From NCBI GenBank assembly GCA_903864455.1, contig CAIPFW010000256.1:1-5555 (forward strand): a DNA stretch of 5,555 nt, given 5' to 3'. Positions 1-5,555 of the stretch are shown one piece after another. Each line of letters starts with the position of its first letter. Within the stretch, counting starts at the first letter, position 1. A program made the translations under genes and the position numbers. Source of the stretch: an uncultured Anaplasmataceae bacterium. Lineage in GTDB: Bacteria; Pseudomonadota; Alphaproteobacteria; Rickettsiales; CAIPFW01. Below the pieces are notes generated by a model that worked only from the letters and a program-made list of their open reading frames with translations, ran no database searches and was not told the origin of the DNA.

Positions 1-69
1 CTTAGCTCAGCTGGATAGAGTATTTGGCTACGAACTAAAAGGTCGTGGGTTCGAATCCCTCAGGGTGCA
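1..69 (+). tRNA. tRNA-Arg(ACG), 5' end cut by window edge
   Basis: The cloverleaf folds by hand. The window opens at acceptor bases 6-7 (C1, T2), so five 5' bases are missing. The D arm is GCTC (5-8) with GAGT (18-21), closed by one G-U pair. The anticodon stem is 23-27 with 35-39 and the loop is CTACGAA (28-34), placing anticodon ACG at 30-32. The variable region is 40-44, the T arm 45-61 with loop TTCGAAT, the 3' acceptor strand AGGGTGC 62-68 and discriminator A69. CCA is not encoded (the sequence continues CTTCC), so the tail must be added by nucleotidyltransferase. An ACG arginine tRNA normally has A34 edited to inosine by TadA to read CGU, CGC and CGA. The second T-stem pair (T46 with T60) is a U-U mismatch. 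The 3' end overlaps the convergent HAD gene by 10 bases. Confidence 0.95.
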
Positions 70-644
70 CTTCCTTCATTATAAAAATATTCGACCAAAT
101 CGATAATCTCTTGAAACGAATGAATCTTTAAATTTTTTATAAACTTTTCATCATTTTTATTGACATCACTCCCTTCATTACAAAATAAAATTCCTGTAGC
201 GAGAGACATTTTTGCAAACTCAATGTCAACATCTGAATCGCCAATCATCCAAACATTTTCTCCAAACTCAATCTCACTATCATCAATAGCACGAATCATC
301 ATCTCCACAGATGGCTTTGGCTCTGGGCTACAGTCACTACCCAAAACTTTATTAAAAAATTTCTTAAAACCAAGTTTTTGAATTTCGTTATTCAGCGACG
401 AGCTATTTTTATTGCTTACAACTCCCGTATATATATTGCATTTCTTTAAAAGTTCAAGCAATTTCACTATTTTCATATCGGTAATTTCAAAAAGCATTTC
501 ACGCTGAATACTATATGAATGGGATTTTCTTCTTACAATTGTGTTCTCCCAATCAAATAAAATAGCATCTGGTCTTCTCAAATAGAGATTTTTTATTAAA
601 ACTTTTTCTTGCTTTTGCTTGAGTTTTGATTCAATTTTTGTCAT
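60..644 (-). CDS. HAD-superfamily hydrolase (probable small-molecule phosphatase)
   Basis: A 194-residue cytosolic protein with the four HAD motifs in order. Motif I is FDWENT with nucleophile Asp31. Motif II is the Ser77 of GVVSNKN after a hydrophobic strand. Motif III is Lys110 in PEPKPS. Motif IV is MIGDSDVD with Asp136 and Asp140, the usual Mg2+ ligands. The region between motifs I and II is about 40 residues of mainly helix, suggesting a small or reduced cap (inference). HAD phosphatases of this size hydrolyse sugar, nucleotide or intermediate phosphates; the substrate cannot be read from sequence. The ATG at 644 is the only reasonable start, since the next Met is residue 50, after motif I. 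It gives a basic, Lys-rich extension of about 30 residues before the core. Odd points: the residue two after the nucleophile is Glu33, not the usual Asp, and the last codons and TGA stop lie inside the facing tRNA gene. No Shine-Dalgarno is visible. The gene is divergent from dapF. Confidence 0.85.
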   Translation of the reverse strand: MTKIESKLKQKQEKVLIKNLYLRRPDAILFDWENTIVRRKSHSYSIQREMLFEITDMKIVKLLELLKKCNIYTGVVSNKNSSSLNNEIQKLGFKKFFNKVLGSDCSPEPKPSVEMMIRAIDDSEIEFGENVWMIGDSDVDIEFAKMSLATGILFCNEGSDVNKNDEKFIKNLKIHSFQEIIDLVEYFYNEGSAP

Positions 645-673
645 TATTTTTATATAAATTTATTTTTTTCAAT

Positions 674-682
674 ATCATATCA
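674..682 (-). promoter_or_regulatory. Putative extended -10 promoter of the HAD gene
   Basis: Read on the minus strand, this site is TGATATGAT: an extended -10 TGn followed by TATGAT, which matches TATAAT at 5 of 6 positions. The -35 region, around 699-704, is poor (GCGACT at spacing 16), as is common for extended -10 promoters. Transcription would begin near 667, giving a leader of about 23 bases. The element resembles the dapF promoter on the other strand (TTGATATGAT against TTGATATACT), which supports both. In AT-rich DNA such matches also arise by chance. Confidence 0.45.
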
Positions 683-708
683 AGAAAGAATAGCCAGTCG
701 CCAGAAAA

Positions 709-762
709 AAACTCTTATTATTTTGAATATATTTGAGATTTAAGAAACTCTTATCTTTTTGA
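709..762 (+). repeat. Imperfect 18-base direct repeat at 36-base spacing
   Basis: Bases 709-726 and 745-762 match at 16 of 18 positions. Each copy starts AAACTCTTAT, then two differing bases (TA against CT), then TTTTGA. The second copy runs directly into the dapF -10 element; the first is followed by TATATT at 728-733, itself -10-like. It may be a duplicated promoter segment or a pair of regulator sites. The sequence is AT-rich, so chance similarity remains possible. Confidence 0.4.
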
Positions 763-768
763 TATACT
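740..768 (+). promoter_or_regulatory. Putative dapF promoter
   Basis: The -35 is TTAAGA (740-745, 4 of 6 matches to TTGACA), followed by a 17-base spacer and a -10 of TATACT (763-768, 5 of 6). The -10 is preceded by TGA (760-762), making it an extended -10. Transcription would start near 775, about 25 bases before the dapF ATG. It is the best-formed promoter in the window and probably also serves the riboflavin synthase gene and purL. Confidence 0.5.
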
Positions 769-799
769 GATGAAGCTATATAAATAAAATATAAAGAAT

Positions 800-1654
800 A
801 TGAATGAAAAATTTCATAAAATGCATGGCTGTGGCAATGATTTTGTCATTATGGGCTATACAAATCTTCACGCAGAAGACATTCAACTCATTTGCGACAG
901 AAAATATGGAGTTGGGTGCGACCAACTTATTTTATTAAAATATGATGATGCTCAGAGCGATTTATACGATTGCGAGATGATTATTTTCAACTCAGATTCC
1001 ACGATAGCAAATTTCTGTGGAAATGGTTTGCGATGCGTTGGAAAATTATTATTTTCGTCAGAAAAATTTCAAAATAAAAAAGAATTAAAAATCAAATCTG
1101 GTGAAAAAATTGTTCGCATATGGAAAGAAGGTGATTTTATTTCCACCAATATCAGCTCACCAAAGTATTCTTGGAGAGAAATACCATTTTCTTCTAATAA
1201 CTTACTCAAAGACAATTTATTGATAGTAGAAAAATATCACAATGTTTTAGGGGGTGGATTTTGCGTAAATGTTGGTAATCCGCATATAGTTTTTTTTGTA
1301 AAAAATTTCGATTTTGATTATGAAGAAATTGGAAGCGAAATATCGAATATGAATATATTTCCAGAAAAAATTAATGTAAATTTTGCACAGATTTTAAATG
1401 ATAAAGAAATTCTTTTGCAAACTTATGAAAGAGGCTCTGGTTTGACGATTGCGTGCGGTTCTGGTTCGTGTGCTACATTTATCTGCGCTTATAAACAAAA
1501 ATTGATAAATAACGATTCTATAAAAATTCATTTTTTAAAAGGAAGAAATGAAGATTTTTTAAAAATCTCTTGCAATGAAAATGAAGAAATTTTGATGACA
1601 GGTCCAGCGACTTCTGTTTTCGAAGGGCGATTTAAAGAAAAAATTGAAAATTAA
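800..1654 (+). CDS. dapF: Diaminopimelate epimerase
   Basis: A cytosolic, cofactor-independent epimerase that converts LL- to meso-diaminopimelate for peptidoglycan cross-links and lysine. Its 284 residues are close to the family length of about 275. Two pseudo-symmetric halves each carry a catalytic Cys. Cys73 sits in NFCGNGLRC and Cys219 in IACGSGSC; together they form the thiol/thiolate pair. Other family motifs are HGCGNDFV (9-16) at the N terminus, NSD at 64-66 (family NAD), GNPH at 159-162 and ERGSGLT at 210-216. The RG-x-GLT form, with Leu where many bacteria have Glu, is as I recall the alphaproteobacterial type. The ATG at 800 places the HGCGND motif at the normal distance from the N terminus. 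There is no clear Shine-Dalgarno; only AAAGAA lies immediately upstream. It is the first of three co-directional genes, 32 bases before the next. All key residues are present and it looks functional. Confidence 0.97.
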   Translation: MNEKFHKMHGCGNDFVIMGYTNLHAEDIQLICDRKYGVGCDQLILLKYDDAQSDLYDCEMIIFNSDSTIANFCGNGLRCVGKLLFSSEKFQNKKELKIKSGEKIVRIWKEGDFISTNISSPKYSWREIPFSSNNLLKDNLLIVEKYHNVLGGGFCVNVGNPHIVFFVKNFDFDYEEIGSEISNMNIFPEKINVNFAQILNDKEILLQTYERGSGLTIACGSGSCATFICAYKQKLINNDSIKIHFLKGRNEDFLKISCNENEEILMTGPATSVFEGRFKEKIEN

Positions 1655-1686
1655 AAATCTAAAATAATATAAATTTAAATATAAAA

Positions 1687-2274
1687 ATGTTTACAGGAAT
1701 TATAAAACATCTCGGTGTATTAAAAAAAATTGAAAAAAATCATATCATTATCGAAATTCATCACAAACAAAATGTTGAAATTGGAGACTCGATAGCGTGC
1801 AATGGCGTTTGTTTAACGGTTGTGAAAATAGAAAACAATCTATACTCTTTTGACCTAGCGCAAGAAACTCTTTACAAAACAAATCTATCTCAATTACAAA
1901 TCAACGATATTATAAACATAGAATTCGCTGCGAGATTTGGCGATAAAATTGATGGACATATTGTGAACGGTCATGTTTATGGAGTTGGAATTGTTGAAAA
2001 TATTACGCAAAATGAAAATGGTTGGATTTTTTCCTTCACTCTTCCTCCTGAGATTTTTAAATATATTGATTATAAAGCGTCGATTTGTATCAACGGAATT
2101 TCATTAACGATAAGTAATTTGAATATACAAAATCATAATTTTGAAGCGAATATACTTCCATTTACTTTCGAACACACAAATCTTCAGAACTTGAAAGTTG
2201 GAAATCATGTGAATATTGAGCCAGATATTTTTGCAATTTATACAATGGGGATTATGAAAAGAAACATCGCTTAA
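1687..2274 (+). CDS. ribE: Riboflavin synthase, alpha chain
   Basis: Catalyses the last step of riboflavin synthesis, in which two 6,7-dimethyl-8-ribityllumazines dismutate to riboflavin plus the pyrimidinedione product that is recycled by lumazine synthase. The 195 residues form two homologous lumazine-binding barrels. The first (about 1-88) starts with the diagnostic MFTGII and contains CNGVCLTVV with Cys42. The second (about 89-180) contains DGHIVNGHVYGVG (89-101) and INGISLTIS with Ser139. FEHTNL (161-166) and NIEPD (176-180) follow, with Asp180 at the position of the conserved C-terminal acidic residue. The short tail after it would be the trimer helix and is at the short end for the family (about 200-215). 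MFTGII fixes the start. No Shine-Dalgarno is seen in the A/T-only stretch before it. The gene is called ribE in E. coli and many other proteobacteria, but ribC in some genomes. The lumazine synthase partner is not in this window. Confidence 0.96.
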   Translation: MFTGIIKHLGVLKKIEKNHIIIEIHHKQNVEIGDSIACNGVCLTVVKIENNLYSFDLAQETLYKTNLSQLQINDIINIEFAARFGDKIDGHIVNGHVYGVGIVENITQNENGWIFSFTLPPEIFKYIDYKASICINGISLTISNLNIQNHNFEANILPFTFEHTNLQNLKVGNHVNIEPDIFAIYTMGIMKRNIA

Positions 2275-2280
2275 AAATAT

Positions 2281-2308
2281 TTGCAATTCTTTAAGAATGA
2301 GATAAAAT
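2281..2308 (+). promoter_or_regulatory. Possible internal promoter for purL
   Basis: In the 58-base gap between the riboflavin synthase gene and purL, TTGCAA (2281-2286, 4 of 6) and TAAAAT (2303-2308, 5 of 6) are separated by 16 bases. The start point would fall near 2315, leaving a leader of about 18 bases. It would let purL be expressed apart from the upstream genes. There is no extended -10, and the AT content makes chance matches likely. No convincing terminator separates the two genes, so read-through from dapF is also expected. Confidence 0.3.
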
Positions 2309-2332
2309 CTTAAAAAATTATAAAAAAAAATT

Positions 2333-5300
2333 ATGTATAGCCAAGTATATATCGAATCTATTCCAAAATTTCAATCAAACTCTATATTTTTGAATAAAAA
2401 AAACGATAAAATAACGTTTTTTCAAACAGAAATATATAATATATTGATTCAAAATGAAAAAAATGATGAAATTCTCAGCTCTTTACAAGATATTTTTAAA
2501 GATGATTTAAACAACAATCAATATTTTTTCTATCAATCTGAGAAAAAAGATTTAAAAAATTGCTATGAAAATTTAAATCATTTTGAGCATAATTTTTGGC
2601 GTAATTTCGAATATTCCGCTGATATTCACTTAATGGAAGGTCAAACTGATAATGTTGCCTCTACGATTTTATCTCTCATCAAAGAAATCTGTGAGAGAAA
2701 ATTAAAAATTGAATTTGTTCGAGAGGATTATAAAGTCTCTTTCATAAGGCGCTTTTATTTTAATATAAACGAATTACACGATGATGAAGAAGTGATTTTA
2801 GACGATGAATTGAAATTACATTTTTCGATTAACACAATCGTTCACAATCTCATCATACGCAATCTCAAAAATCAAATCATAATTTATCAAGACGCATTGA
2901 TTCATGAAAAACAACATAAAAGAAAGATTTTGAACGAGGAATACAATGTTCAAAAAATGACAGAAGCTGAGTTTTTTAACTTAAGTAATCATTTGCAACT
3001 TGGTTTGACTTATGAAGATGTAAAGATTATTCGTGAATTTTATATTGTAAAAAGAGAAGGCATTATCACGAGAATTGAGCTTGAAACCATAGGTCAATCA
3101 TGGTCTGAGCATTGCAAACACAGAATTTTCGCTGCAAAAATCGATGGCGATGTTGAAAATGGATTGTATAAAGATTACATAAAAAGAGCGACAAAAGAAA
3201 TTCAGCAAAAACATATCGAAAAATATGGCAAGGATTTATGTTATTCGGTTTTTACCGACAATGCAGGTGCAATTGAATTCGATGAAAATCATCTTATTAC
3301 GCATAAAGTTGAAACGCACAACAGCCCATCAGCGCTTGACCCTTTTGGCGGTGCGATTACGGGAGTTTTAGGCGTAAATCGTGATTGCGTTGGATTTGGA
3401 CTTGGTGCAAAGCCAATTATGAATACTTTTGCATTTTGTTTCGCAAAGCCATCTGGAGACGTGAAATACTCTCGCCAACCCAACATGAAAGCACCGCAAC
3501 TCAGCTCTCACTATATTATTGATGGAGTTGTGAAAGGCGTTGAAGCGGGTGGAAATCATTCTGGAATTCCAACAACTCATGGCGTTGCTTTTTTCAATGA
3601 TTCATATTCTGCCAAACCTCTCGTTTTTGTTGGGACGGTGGGCTTTATTCCAAAAGAACTCAATGGCCGAAAATCTTGGATTAAAAAGCCAGAAAATAAT
3701 GATTTTATCGTTATTCTTGGTGGTAGGACGGGAAAAGATGGTATTCATGGAGCGATTTTTTCTTCAGACTCAATCGACGAAAATAGCAACATAACACATG
3801 TGCAAATCGGCGACCCAATTACACAAAAGAAAATGAATGATGCGATTCTCGAAGCTCGAGACCTCGGGCTTTATAACGCAATTACTGATAATGGGGCGGG
3901 TGGATTCTCATCTTCTATTGGCGAGATGGGCGAAAAAGGTTTTAGAGTCGACCTTCGAAAAGCTTTGTTGAAAGCGAAAGACATGCAACCTTTTGAGATT
4001 TGGGTTTCTGAGTCGCAAGAGAGAATGACTCTCGCAGTTCCACAAAAAAATATGGATAAGTTGATAGAAATCGTCAAAAAACACGATGTCGAATATCAAA
4101 TTCTTGGTGAATTTAATGAAAGCGGCTTTGGAGAGATTATTTTTTCTGATGATTCTGGAGATGAAAAATCAATTCGATTGGATATGGAGTTTTTGCACGA
4201 AGGGAATCCGCAATATATTTTGAAGTCTGAAAAACCAGATTTTAGAGGATTAAGCGAGGATGAAATTGAAGATATTTTGAACGATGGCGAATCAGCGAAA
4301 AAAATAAAATCCATGGATCAGGTCGGTGCATTGAATATCGATTACGAGACTGAAGATACATTCCATCTTTCGAAAAAAGATTTAAAATCATCGATTCTAT
4401 CTTTGATGGCAAGATATAATTTATCAAGTCGTGAAGAGCTTTTCACAAAATTCGATCACACAGTTCAAGGCGGGTCTATTCTTCAGCCGATTCATGATGG
4501 AGTTTGTTCTGATGCTGGAGTTTCAAAGCCGATTTTGAACGATTCTTCAAATTCTGGAGTGGCGATTTCTTCGTATATGAATCCGAATTATGGCGGTGAT
4601 TCTGAAGATACATATAATATGGTTGCGTGCTCGATAGATACAGCGATACGAAACTTGATTGTCGTTGGTGCATCGCCAAACAAAATCGCTCTACTGGATA
4701 ATTTTTGCTGGTCATCATCCTTAGATGGCAAGCGTTTATGGCAATTGAAACGAGCTTGTGAAGCTTGCTACGAGGTTGCGACAGGGTTTGAGACGCCATT
4801 TATTTCTGGGAAAGATTCGATGTTTAATGATTTCAAGGGCTTTGACGAAAAAAACAATTCTGTGAAATTATCGGCATTGCCAACGCTTCTCATTTCATCT
4901 ATAGGCGTTGTTGAGGATTTGACATATTGTGTTACAAATAATTTTAAAAATTCGGGCGATTTGATTTATATCATTGGCGATACAAAGCCGGAACTTGGTG
5001 GAAGCGAATATTTTGACATGATTGAATACAAGGGTGGTTTTGTGCCTCAGCTTGATTTGCAACAGTCGATTCAAAGCTATCAAATATTCCATCAATTATT
5101 GAAAAATCATCTCGTCGAATCTGCAATTTCAATTCATAATGGCGGTTTGGTGAATGGTTTCAATAGAGCAGGAATGAGGCTTGGAGCATCAATAAATTTA
5201 AATAATTTGACGAATCATTCGTGTAGAAATATTGAGCAAATTTTATTCAGCGAATCTTGTGGAAGAATTTTATTTTCTGTGAAGTCTTCTGATGAAAGAA

Positions 5301-5461
5301 AAATTGAAGATTTTTTTGAGCAAAATAATTTTCATGAGTGGTCAAAAATTGGTGTTGTGAGTGATGATGGGATTTTCACGATCAATTATCAAGAGAATAT
5401 CGTTGTTTATGGAGCCGAAGATATAAGAAATCATTATAAGACGAATTATTTCAAGATTTGA
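2333..5461 (+). CDS. purL: Phosphoribosylformylglycinamidine (FGAM) synthase, synthetase subunit
   Basis: Fourth step of de novo purine synthesis: FGAR + ATP + ammonia (from glutamine) gives FGAM. The 1042 residues lie between the small PurL (about 720-750) and the single-chain enzyme (about 1300). The N-terminal 215 residues are divergent and, by position, correspond to the PurS-like part; EGQTDNVAS (102-110) resembles its conserved turn. The linker and first AIR-synthase half follow: GQSWSEHCKHR (254-264, catalytic His260), ETHNSPSALDPFGG (327-340), GGRTGKDGIHGA (463-474), GDPITQKK (493-500), TDNGAGGFSSS (518-528) and SESQERM (559-565). The second half has VQGGSILQP (711-719), AIRNLIVVGA (771-780), TPFISGKDSM (821-830) and LFSESCGRI (971-979). 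The protein stops without a C-terminal glutaminase domain, so a separate PurQ must supply ammonia; none is in the window. HNGGLVNG (935-942) is a degenerate form of the usual HD-x-S-(D/E)GGL motif. The A-rich leader shows no Shine-Dalgarno. Confidence 0.95.
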   Translation: MYSQVYIESIPKFQSNSIFLNKKNDKITFFQTEIYNILIQNEKNDEILSSLQDIFKDDLNNNQYFFYQSEKKDLKNCYENLNHFEHNFWRNFEYSADIHLMEGQTDNVASTILSLIKEICERKLKIEFVREDYKVSFIRRFYFNINELHDDEEVILDDELKLHFSINTIVHNLIIRNLKNQIIIYQDALIHEKQHKRKILNEEYNVQKMTEAEFFNLSNHLQLGLTYEDVKIIREFYIVKREGIITRIELETIGQSWSEHCKHRIFAAKIDGDVENGLYKDYIKRATKEIQQKHIEKYGKDLCYSVFTDNAGAIEFDENHLITHKVETHNSPSALDPFGGAITGVLGVNRDCVGFGLGAKPIMNTFAFCFAKPSGDVKYSRQPNMKAPQLSSHYIIDGVVKGVEAGGNHSGIPTTHGVAFFNDSYSAKPLVFVGTVGFIPKELNGRKSWIKKPENNDFIVILGGRTGKDGIHGAIFSSDSIDENSNITHVQIGDPITQKKMNDAILEARDLGLYNAITDNGAGGFSSSIGEMGEKGFRVDLRKALLKAKDMQPFEIWVSESQERMTLAVPQKNMDKLIEIVKKHDVEYQILGEFNESGFGEIIFSDDSGDEKSIRLDMEFLHEGNPQYILKSEKPDFRGLSEDEIEDILNDGESAKKIKSMDQVGALNIDYETEDTFHLSKKDLKSSILSLMARYNLSSREELFTKFDHTVQGGSILQPIHDGVCSDAGVSKPILNDSSNSGVAISSYMNPNYGGDSEDTYNMVACSIDTAIRNLIVVGASPNKIALLDNFCWSSSLDGKRLWQLKRACEACYEVATGFETPFISGKDSMFNDFKGFDEKNNSVKLSALPTLLISSIGVVEDLTYCVTNNFKNSGDLIYIIGDTKPELGGSEYFDMIEYKGGFVPQLDLQQSIQSYQIFHQLLKNHLVESAISIHNGGLVNGFNRAGMRLGASINLNNLTNHSCRNIEQILFSESCGRILFSVKSSDERKIEDFFEQNNFHEWSKIGVVSDDGIFTINYQENIVVYGAEDIRNHYKTNYFKI

Positions 5462-5490
5462 TAAATCGAATTCTTTCATCATTTTGTATA

Positions 5491-5513
5491 AGTTTCTTTG
5501 AAATAAAGAAACT
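5491..5513. terminator. Weak hairpin downstream of purL
   Basis: AGTTTCTTT (5491-5499) and AAAGAAACT (5505-5513) form a perfect 9-base-pair stem around the 5-base loop GAAAT, 30 bases after the purL stop. The stem has only two G-C pairs and no T run follows it on either strand, so it is not a standard intrinsic terminator. It could instead be an mRNA 3'-end stabiliser or an operator-like palindrome. The rest of 5462-5555 is AT-rich and shows no gene. It does contain CTTAT-T-TTTTGA (5540-5551), similar to the promoter-associated repeat upstream of dapF. Confidence 0.35.
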
Positions 5514-5555
5514 CAACATCCTACCCTTGAAGAGAAAATCTTATTTTTTGAAAAA

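Noticed and set aside
1..69. A tRNA attachment site with an integrated element
   Set aside because: The tRNA is followed by an ordinary housekeeping-type gene, with no integrase and no repeated tRNA 3' end anywhere in the window.
160..381. A 73-codon + strand open frame opposite the HAD gene
   Set aside because: It is antisense to HAD motifs III and IV, is Ser/Ile-rich without a recognisable domain, and has no promoter or ribosome site.
735..750. A hairpin (GAGATT with AAACTC) as a terminator before dapF
   Set aside because: The stem is six positions with one mismatch, it overlaps the proposed dapF promoter, and there is no upstream + strand gene needing termination at that point.
2284..2312. 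A terminator hairpin between the riboflavin synthase gene and purL
   Set aside because: ATTCTT/AAGAAT leaves a one-base loop, and the TAAGA/TCTTA pairing is only five A/T-rich pairs with an 11-base loop and no T run; neither would terminate well.
3540..3794. An 84-codon + strand open frame in another frame of purL
   Set aside because: It overlaps highly conserved PurL motifs and has no leader or motif of its own; it is a shadow frame.
4476..4799. A 107-codon open frame on the minus strand inside purL
   Set aside because: It lies opposite the conserved second half of PurL, has no recognisable motif, and its composition is explained by the sense codons.
2333..5461. PurL as a truncated single-chain FGAM synthase that lost its glutaminase domain
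   Set aside because: The protein ends cleanly after a complete second synthetase half. No glutaminase-like remnant is readable in the 94 bases that follow, and motifs such as NSPSALDPFGG fit the known intermediate-length class that uses a separate PurQ.

Overview
The window is an AT-rich stretch of housekeeping genes (roughly 30% GC by eye) from a bacterium using the standard code, with TGG for Trp and TAA/TGA stops. I see no mobile element, CRISPR array, toxin, defence gene or other accessory system. Several traits together suggest a reduced alphaproteobacterium, perhaps of the Rickettsiales type. These are the RGSGLT-x-ACGSGSC form of DapF, a roughly 1000-residue PurL without glutaminase, very short spacers and the base composition. 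No search was run, so this placement is an inference.

Layout. Bases 1-69 are the 3' part of a tRNA-Arg(ACG) on the + strand, missing its first 5 bases at the window edge. Facing it on the minus strand is a small HAD-superfamily phosphatase gene (60-644), whose last codons and stop lie inside the tRNA. The 155-base intergenic region (645-799) holds two divergent extended -10 promoters, one for the HAD gene and one for dapF, plus an imperfect direct repeat. Then come three co-directional genes: dapF (800-1654), the riboflavin synthase alpha chain gene (1687-2274) and purL (2333-5461), separated by 32 and 58 bases. They probably form one transcription unit, and purL may have an extra promoter of its own. 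The final 94 bases hold a weak hairpin and no gene.

How the genes relate. DapF makes meso-diaminopimelate for peptidoglycan and lysine. Riboflavin synthase performs the last step to riboflavin. PurL performs the fourth step of de novo purine synthesis, the pathway that yields GTP, the riboflavin precursor. The HAD protein's substrate is unknown. The gene set points to a cell that still makes its own purines, flavin and cell-wall precursor.

The least ordinary point is the tRNA/HAD overlap. The HAD stop codon depends on a base that leaves a U-U mismatch in the tRNA T stem, and either base that could pair there would remove the stop. None of the four protein genes has a recognisable Shine-Dalgarno sequence.
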